Source of the DNA: an uncultured Schlesneria sp.
Lineage (GTDB): Bacteria > Planctomycetota > Planctomycetia > Planctomycetales > Planctomycetaceae
Direction of reading: 5' to 3'
NCBI GenBank assembly: GCA_903834925.1
Contig: CAILLA010000091.1
Location: 1 to 64,000 of the forward strand
DNA length: 64,000 bases
Of the stretch, positions 59,272 through 64,000 are shown piece by piece. The position numbers and the translations under genes are program-made. A model generated the notes under the pieces. The model had not been told where the DNA came from and ran no database searches. It worked only from the letters and a program-made list of their open reading frames with translations. Numbering within the stretch: position 1 is the stretch's first letter; the number at the start of each line of letters is the position of its first letter.

Positions 59272-61032
59272 CTAAATGGGTTGCTCGTTCCTCGTCCCGC
59301 GCGTCATCAGAGATACAAAAATCAGTGTGAGAAATCCAAGCGGGATCGTCACCAGCCCCGGCTGACTGAAGGGGACCTGGGCCAGCTTTGCGGCCTGGTC
59401 TGCTGTGTAACCGTAAACCTTCTGGAACGTATCGGCACTCAGCAGAATCCAACCCAATGAGCTGAAAAGGCCCACGAAGATCGCGGCGGTGATCCCCTGC
59501 TTGGTTGTCCGCTTCCAGAAGAGCAGCATCACCAGTGATGGAAGATTCGCCGATGCCGCCACACTAAAGGCCCAGCCGACCAGGAATCCGGCATTCATGT
59601 CCTTGAACAGAATTCCCAGCAAGATGGCGATGATTCCGACGATGACAGCAGCAATCTTGCCGACTCGCACTTTCTCGTGATCCCGCATCTCCCATTGCAG
59701 GACACTGCTGAGCAGATCATGAACGACGGCACCACTGGCGGCCACGATCAATCCACTAACTGTTCCCAGTACCGTCGTAAATGCGATCGCGGAAATCACT
59801 GCGAACAGGGTCTCGCCAAAACTCTTCGCGAGCAGCGGTGCCGCCATGTTGGAATCGGTTAAGTCCAACGTGCCGCTCGTCATCGCTCCTAATCCCAGAA
59901 ACAGAGTCAGGACGTAGAAGACACCGATGGTCCCGATACCGACAACGGTACTTAGACGAGCCGCCGCCTGATCCTTCACGGTGTAGTACCGGATTAAAAT
60001 ATGCGGCAGCGAAGCCGTTCCGCAGAACAAAGCCAGCATCAGCGAAATGAAATCGAGCCGGGCAAATAACTGATCCTTCTGCAGACCTTTGAAGAGTGGA
60101 CTATTTCCGGGTCGTAGGATTTTGGCTCCTGCTGTCGGTTGAGGCGACCATGTGGTCGTCTTGTCCCCGTTGTCATCGGTCACTTCTTTTTTCGACCACA
60201 GGACAACTTCGCTATTCTGCAACGTGGCAAGATATTCAATCGGACCCAGTGGGCCGGTTTCCGTTTTTCCGTTGGGAAGTTTGCTCAAGTGTCCAACCGG
60301 TCGCAGGTCTGCCTCGCCCTCTTTATCCCCATGTTTGATTCCGTCGACGAACTTTGTTCCATCCTTTTTGACGACCATTGTTTGAGGCGAATTCGCCAAT
60401 TCGCTGGTATCCACTTTCAAACCACGATTCAGGATCATCACCGTGAGGATGCCACTGAACAGAACAAGCAATGACCCCTTAATGAATTGGACGTAGGTGG
60501 TACTGACCATCCCCGCCGTAGCAACGATCAGCACAACGACGATCCCGACCAGCACAACACCGACTTCGTGAGGCCACCCAAGCAACGGTTTGATCAGCGA
60601 ACCGGCCCCGACCATTTGTGGGATCAGGTAGAACACACTGACAACCAGCGTGCTGATCCCTGCGGCCAAAGTGATCCCGCGCGATTGGAACTGGCTGTTG
60701 AGTGCGTCGGCAAACGTGTATTTCCCCAATCGCTTCAAAGGTTCGGCAACGACAAACAGAGCCACGACCCAACCGGCCAGGAATCCGATCGAATACAAAA
60801 ACCCATCGTAACCGAAGAACGCAATCGTCCCGCAGATCCCAAGGAATGAGGCTGCGGACAGGTAATCACCGGCGAACGCAACGCCGTTCACAAACCAATG
60901 GATCTGACCACCAGCAGCGAAATAACCCGCTGCTGATTTGGTTTTCGCGGCGAAATAGAAACTCAACCCCAATGTGATGGCAACAAAAACAGCAAACACA
61001 ATCACGGACAAGGTGGACGCATTATGAATCAT
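59272..61032 (-). CDS. Sodium:solute symporter, ActP (acetate permease)-like
   Basis: This 586-residue transporter of the sodium:solute symporter family has about 13 membrane spans. Family segments are AAGGQIHWFVNGVAFAGDYL, then SAASFLGICGTIAFFGYDG (sodium-site helix 1) and YLIPQMVGAGSLIKPLLG. The closest type is ActP, the acetate/monocarboxylate cation symporter. A long soluble loop at about residues 205-325 (KVDTSELANSP, HGDKEGEADLRPVGHLSKL) is larger than in E. coli ActP. The start is ATG 61032. The DUF485 gene (YjcH-like) lies 86 bases upstream on the same strand, the usual actP-yjcH partner, which supports the acetate-type call. Acetyl-CoA synthetase is not in the window. Confidence 0.9.
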   Translation of the reverse strand: MIHNASTLSVIVFAVFVAITLGLSFYFAAKTKSAAGYFAAGGQIHWFVNGVAFAGDYLSAASFLGICGTIAFFGYDGFLYSIGFLAGWVVALFVVAEPLKRLGKYTFADALNSQFQSRGITLAAGISTLVVSVFYLIPQMVGAGSLIKPLLGWPHEVGVVLVGIVVVLIVATAGMVSTTYVQFIKGSLLVLFSGILTVMILNRGLKVDTSELANSPQTMVVKKDGTKFVDGIKHGDKEGEADLRPVGHLSKLPNGKTETGPLGPIEYLATLQNSEVVLWSKKEVTDDNGDKTTTWSPQPTAGAKILRPGNSPLFKGLQKDQLFARLDFISLMLALFCGTASLPHILIRYYTVKDQAAARLSTVVGIGTIGVFYVLTLFLGLGAMTSGTLDLTDSNMAAPLLAKSFGETLFAVISAIAFTTVLGTVSGLIVAASGAVVHDLLSSVLQWEMRDHEKVRVGKIAAVIVGIIAILLGILFKDMNAGFLVGWAFSVAASANLPSLVMLLFWKRTTKQGITAAIFVGLFSSLGWILLSADTFQKVYGYTADQAAKLAQVPFSQPGLVTIPLGFLTLIFVSLMTRGTRNEQPI

Positions 61033-61118
61033 GAACCGGCTTTCGCGGGAATAGGAGACTCGTCAGAAACGTAGGTGGTGCAAACCAATCACCAGACAGG
61101 CAAGTTCGATCAACGACC

Positions 61119-61394
61119 TCAACCAGTTGGCTTCCCTCGGCAAAGCCACGTATAGACCAGGGCCAGCACCATCGCGATGACAATCAACGCCAGCCCGTAA
61201 AGGACAGCCAGATTCAGCCCCCAAACAGGAGTCAACTCCATGAGATCAGGCCGGAACGCATTCAAACCAACAAACCCGGCATAGATCGCAAGATAGATCA
61301 GAAACAGGGTCATCCCATACCGCGCATTGCGAGCGGAAATTACCGGGTCTTCGACTTCCTTGGGATGCATCGACCCATGATCAAAACCTGCCAT
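61119..61394 (-). CDS. DUF485 membrane protein (YjcH-like)
   Basis: This 91-residue membrane protein of the DUF485 family has two spans: TLFLIYLAIYAGFVGLNAF (about 30-48) and LNLAVLYGLALIVIAMVLALVY (given as LNLAVLYGLALIV and IAMVLALVY, about 60-82). The N-terminal tail is rich in His and Asp and carries the DPVISARNARYG motif. The family sits upstream of ActP-type symporters and is thought to help their function or assembly. ATG 61394 is preceded by AGGATC. It is followed by the symporter gene after 86 bases, so they form an operon. This is a small but secure gene. Confidence 0.88.
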   Translation of the reverse strand: MAGFDHGSMHPKEVEDPVISARNARYGMTLFLIYLAIYAGFVGLNAFRPDLMELTPVWGLNLAVLYGLALIVIAMVLALVYTWLCRGKPTG

Positions 61395-61746
61395 CAACGT
61401 GATCCTATAAAAATAACGTCACCAATTCGATGACAACAACTTCAATTGATGCGACCAGCACAGCAGGAATATCACGCAGCCAAGCCCATCGCAACCATCG
61501 GGTCCGCAGTTTGCCCATCCAACCAGACTTGAGTGGACCTCGGGAAAGAACTCGGGAACACTACAAGTCGGGTAAAGCGACGGTCGTCGAATAACGAATT
61601 CGGTCTTTCAGAAAGCGGTCGCTCTGCTTAGCGATGCGGGGGATTCCGCGCCGAACCGGTTGCTCCTTGTATGGTCTCGGCGTACGATGTGATGCCTCAA
61701 TTGCTTGGCTGACTGCGAAAAACTCGCCCCTGCCGGGATTTGATTC
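61395..61746. other. Divergent intergenic region
   Basis: This 352-base stretch separates the DUF485-symporter operon from the divergent Rpn-type nuclease gene. I see no gene and no strong repeat; a GGTCGTCGAATAACGA segment near 61578-61595 is unremarkable. It must hold both promoters, but I cannot place their boxes with confidence. Confidence 0.5.
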
Positions 61747-62751
61747 ATGACAGAAATTGAAAGCGAATTACCGGCGGAAGAACGGCAAGACAGCGACTAT
61801 GACGGTGCGTGGAAGGAAACCATTCGGTTGCATTTGCCAGAAGCAATTCAGAAAGGCTTTCCAGCGTTCGCGAACCTTATTGATTGGAATTGCGAGCCGA
61901 CGTGGTTGGATAAAGAGATCAGTCAGATCATCGGTCGATTCGGGCACCGTAGTCGAGAAGTCGATTTGCTATTCAAAGTGAGGCTGCTCGACGGACGTGA
62001 TCAATGGATTCTATGCCATCTTGAAATTCAGACGCAGTTTGAACCGGACTTTTCGTTCCGGATCGATCTGTACAATGCGGGTCTGAAATGGATGTTTCAG
62101 CAAGATGTGGTGACACTTGTAATCCTCGCCGACTTGCGACCGGATTGGCGACCGAACGTACACCGGTTTGAACTGGCTGATTTTCGGAGCGTTCGCGAGT
62201 TTCCAATCTGCAAGTTATTAGACCGGTTTGCCACGGACTGGATCGATGACAAATCTTTGGTTGTACAAGTGGCGAGAGCCCAGATTGCCGCGCTGCGAAC
62301 GTCGAGTGATCCTGACGCGCGATTCAACGCCAAAACTCAATTGGTGAGAAACCTCTACACGATGGGGTATACTTCGGATAGTATTCGTGAAATATTCCGC
62401 CTGATCGATTGGATGATGCGATTGCGGCCGGATCTTGATCGCAGATTTATGTCCGAATTGGTCACCTTTGAAGAGGAAAATCGCATGCCATATGTAACGT
62501 CGATTGAACGCATGGCAAAGGAAGATGGTTTTGAGAAAGGTCTTGAGAAAGGTCTTGAGAAAGGCCGCGAGCAGGGGAGCGCAACGTTGCTGCTACGAAT
62601 CCTTACTCGGAAGTGCGGTTCGTTGCCAGAAGACGTCCAGCAACAAATTCGCCAGTTAAAACTGGAGCAGAGCCAAGAACTCGGAGAGGCCCTTCTGGAT
62701 ATTAAGTCGGTTGAGGATCTCGGTATTTGGTTGAAAACAACGAACTTATAG
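61747..62751 (+). CDS. Rpn-family PD-(D/E)XK nuclease-like protein (DUF4351 tail)
   Basis: This 334-residue protein is of the recombination-promoting nuclease/'putative transposase' (Rpn, PDDEXK) group. The nuclease core is at about residues 40-130: REVDLLFKV (Asp73) and WILCHLEIQTQFEPDF (Glu93 and Gln95, the ExQ motif). A helical region follows, then a flexible GFEKGLEKGLEKGREQG hinge made from 12-base tandem repeats, and a DUF4351-type C-terminus (LLLRILTRKCGSLPEDVQQQI). Such proteins cut DNA in RecA-independent recombination in E. coli. ATG 61747 is chosen. It is a likely mobile or selfish accessory gene. Neighbours show no mobile context other than interspersed repeats. Confidence 0.85.
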   Translation: MTEIESELPAEERQDSDYDGAWKETIRLHLPEAIQKGFPAFANLIDWNCEPTWLDKEISQIIGRFGHRSREVDLLFKVRLLDGRDQWILCHLEIQTQFEPDFSFRIDLYNAGLKWMFQQDVVTLVILADLRPDWRPNVHRFELADFRSVREFPICKLLDRFATDWIDDKSLVVQVARAQIAALRTSSDPDARFNAKTQLVRNLYTMGYTSDSIREIFRLIDWMMRLRPDLDRRFMSELVTFEEENRMPYVTSIERMAKEDGFEKGLEKGLEKGREQGSATLLLRILTRKCGSLPEDVQQQIRQLKLEQSQELGEALLDIKSVEDLGIWLKTTNL

Positions 62752-62806
62752 TGTCCCAAACGTCACGGTTTACTTGTCTTTACGCCAACGGCGTTTCATA
62801 TCAAAG

Positions 62807-62839
62807 CCCAGGGTAGATCGCTTTGCGGTCTACCCTGGG
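62807..62839. repeat. CCCAGGGTAGA palindrome between convergent genes
   Basis: CCCAGGGTAGA (62807-62817) pairs perfectly with TCTACCCTGGG (62829-62839) across an 11-base loop. It lies between the facing ends of the Rpn and DUF1559 genes. From memory, palindromes of this kind occur repeatedly in planctomycete genomes. It may act as a terminator in both directions, although no T-run follows. Confidence 0.7.
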
Positions 62840-62854
62840 GTGCAACGTTTGAAA

Positions 62855-63940
62855 CTAAAAATCACCGACCGTCTCACCCCCTTGAGGCGTGGCCAGCGCG
62901 TTCAGCACTTTTGGATCGATGTTGTCGCTGACGAATCGAACGGACCCGTCGGCCAGCATCAACTGGGCTCCCCCCTTGAACGGACTGCCGAAACCATTTG
63001 GTGATTTATTGATGCCTAGCTGTGGGTTGCGGCAGTTGCCTGGTTTGCCCCACGGTTCGAAGTTTGCGTTCACTTCACCGGCGAGAATTGTGTTCGAGGT
63101 GCCATCTGTGATTTCTTTCATCGGTCGCTTGCGACCGGGCTGAAGGACCAGCGAGTTCGCTGCATAATGAATGGTTGAGTAGCCTGTCTCATCCGTATTT
63201 TTTGAAATGGCGGGATTTTGGAACGCCCAAACTCCCTTTTCAAATGACGGTCGATTTTCGTCAGCGGACCATGGCAGTTTGAGTCGGATCTTGTCGTACA
63301 ATTGCGACTGATCGAAATAAGGCAACAGGGCCGTTGCCCAACCATGCCGAAGCTGGCCCGGTTCATTAAACGTCATCGACTCGGGAAAACCCTGCGTCCC
63401 TTTATCATCATGAAAATTCCAGAACGCCAGCTCCAATTGTTGTAGGTTATTCCTCGACTGAGATCGCCGTGCGGCTAATCGTGATCCTCCGATTTTCGTC
63501 AGCGGAGCCTTCGATGTGGCAATCCAGACGAATTCATGAGTCATGCCGACCAGGCAGACCCCGGCTGTGAAGCAACTGAGGATCGTGGCAATCAAAACAA
63601 TCGAGCGGCGAAGTGGCCAATTCGATAATTTCGGTACAACGGACTCAGCCGATGCGACATCCGCACACGCGCGCGTCAACCAGACTGCTGTCCAATGACC
63701 GAATAGAGTCAGCAGAAGCAGTGCCACAAAGAACCAGCGAATTGAGCCGGCGTTAACCGTTATCTCGCTTGCGGTTCGCTGAAGAAAAAAGAACCAGCCG
63801 GATGCCAGAATCCAACCCATTTGAACGATGGGTACGATCAGCCCGGTGCAGACTAAAAAAAGCAGGACGATACCGTAGCCAAAGATCTTCGAAAAAACCT
63901 CGAAGCTCTGACCAACGGGGGAAGTTTCTGGTTCAGTCAT
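62855..63940 (-). CDS. DUF1559 protein with three N-terminal membrane spans
   Basis: This 361-residue protein is of the DUF1559 type, normally pilin-like secreted proteins of planctomycetes. The DUF1559 part (residues about 155-361) has ARRSQSRNNLQQLELAFWNF, FDQSQLYDKI, EITDGTSNTILAGEV and LMLADGSVRFVSDNIDPKVL, all family hallmarks. The usual prepilin N-terminus (FTLIELLVVIA) is absent. Instead, three or four membrane spans fill residues 20-145 (IVLLFLVCTGLIVPIV, WFFVALLLLTLFG, IVLIATILSCFTAGVCLVG). It is therefore membrane-anchored rather than a pilin. ATG 63940 has GGAGGG upstream. The gene is convergent with Rpn. The function is unknown. Confidence 0.87.
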   Translation of the reverse strand: MTEPETSPVGQSFEVFSKIFGYGIVLLFLVCTGLIVPIVQMGWILASGWFFFLQRTASEITVNAGSIRWFFVALLLLTLFGHWTAVWLTRACADVASAESVVPKLSNWPLRRSIVLIATILSCFTAGVCLVGMTHEFVWIATSKAPLTKIGGSRLAARRSQSRNNLQQLELAFWNFHDDKGTQGFPESMTFNEPGQLRHGWATALLPYFDQSQLYDKIRLKLPWSADENRPSFEKGVWAFQNPAISKNTDETGYSTIHYAANSLVLQPGRKRPMKEITDGTSNTILAGEVNANFEPWGKPGNCRNPQLGINKSPNGFGSPFKGGAQLMLADGSVRFVSDNIDPKVLNALATPQGGETVGDF

Positions 63941-64000
63941 TGATCAAGGCCCTCCATTCGAATCGGACGGACGATCTGTATTTACTGGCCCCACGGCCCG

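Noticed and set aside
1-64000. CRISPR arrays, tRNA or rRNA genes
   Set aside because: No regular spacer-repeat arrays and no cloverleaf or rRNA-like segments were seen in the intergenic regions; the palindromes are dispersed, not arrayed.

Overview
The window reads as chromosomal DNA of a planctomycete, probably of the Planctomycetaceae/Schlesneria type. The diagnostic signs are three secreted DUF1549/DUF1553 proteins (one fused to a planctomycete cytochrome c domain), two Tat-exported DUF1501 proteins, a DUF1559 protein, an 'LTPYQ'-type Ser/Thr kinase, a zinc-ribbon protein starting near 'PIKFRC', and many interspersed palindromes. The lipid A genes lpxC and lpxA and an OmpH/Skp chaperone show a Gram-negative type envelope. 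There are no tRNA, rRNA or CRISPR loci that I can see. Genes lie on both strands in short operons, and Shine-Dalgarno sites are often weak.

Layout. 1-4 kb: outer-membrane and lipid A biogenesis (skp, lpxC, lpxA, a Gfo/Idh/MocA oxidoreductase). 4-6.2 kb, minus strand: ispH and a multi-pass membrane protein. 6.4-20.3 kb: two DUF1549/DUF1553 plus DUF1501 pairs, the second followed by a ten-EF-hand protein and an FG-GAP/VCBS protein, with a zinc-ribbon protein and pilT between the pairs. 20.4-22.3 kb: a STAS protein and a Ser/Thr kinase with a degenerate receiver domain. 22.3-26 kb: a large, divergent isoleucyl-tRNA synthetase. 26.3-31 kb: a leucine-rich-repeat lipoprotein, a LarA-like protein overlapping a cysteine desulfurase, and truA. 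31.2-34.3 kb, minus strand: a NagB-like protein, a single-span membrane protein and a coiled-coil protein. 34.4-36.1 kb: xseB and a PaaK-like ligase. 36.1-38.7 kb: the cytochrome/DUF1549/DUF1553 protein. 39.8-43.1 kb: hpf plus a permease-less PTS (EIIA, HPr, EI). 43.7-45.8 kb: RNase E/G and rplU.

46.3-52.7 kb is the most interesting gene block. A sigma-70-family factor overlaps by ATGA with a DUF1295 protein and is followed by a CFA-like methyltransferase, a FAD oxidoreductase, a DUF1365 protein and a cyclopropane-fatty-acid synthase. In proteobacteria a similar gene set is controlled by ECF sigma factors and linked to photooxidative stress and methylated or furan fatty acids. Here a different class of sigma factor appears to be built into the operon, downstream of an unusual AT-rich leader.

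52.8-64 kb: lipase, Dabb protein, HtrA protease, a decayed island (a TPR relic with a frameshift and a RAYT/Y1 transposase relic), a YtcJ-like amidohydrolase, an ActP-like symporter with its DUF485 partner, an Rpn-type nuclease and a DUF1559 protein with an unusual N-terminus.

The most striking non-coding structure is a family of five intergenic hairpins. They share a GTCTTC loop while the stem sequences change in a compensating way from copy to copy. Other palindrome families, a double-hairpin element and a 'CTCTGTGG' repeat are also present. The RAYT relic gives a plausible, unproven link to how such elements spread.
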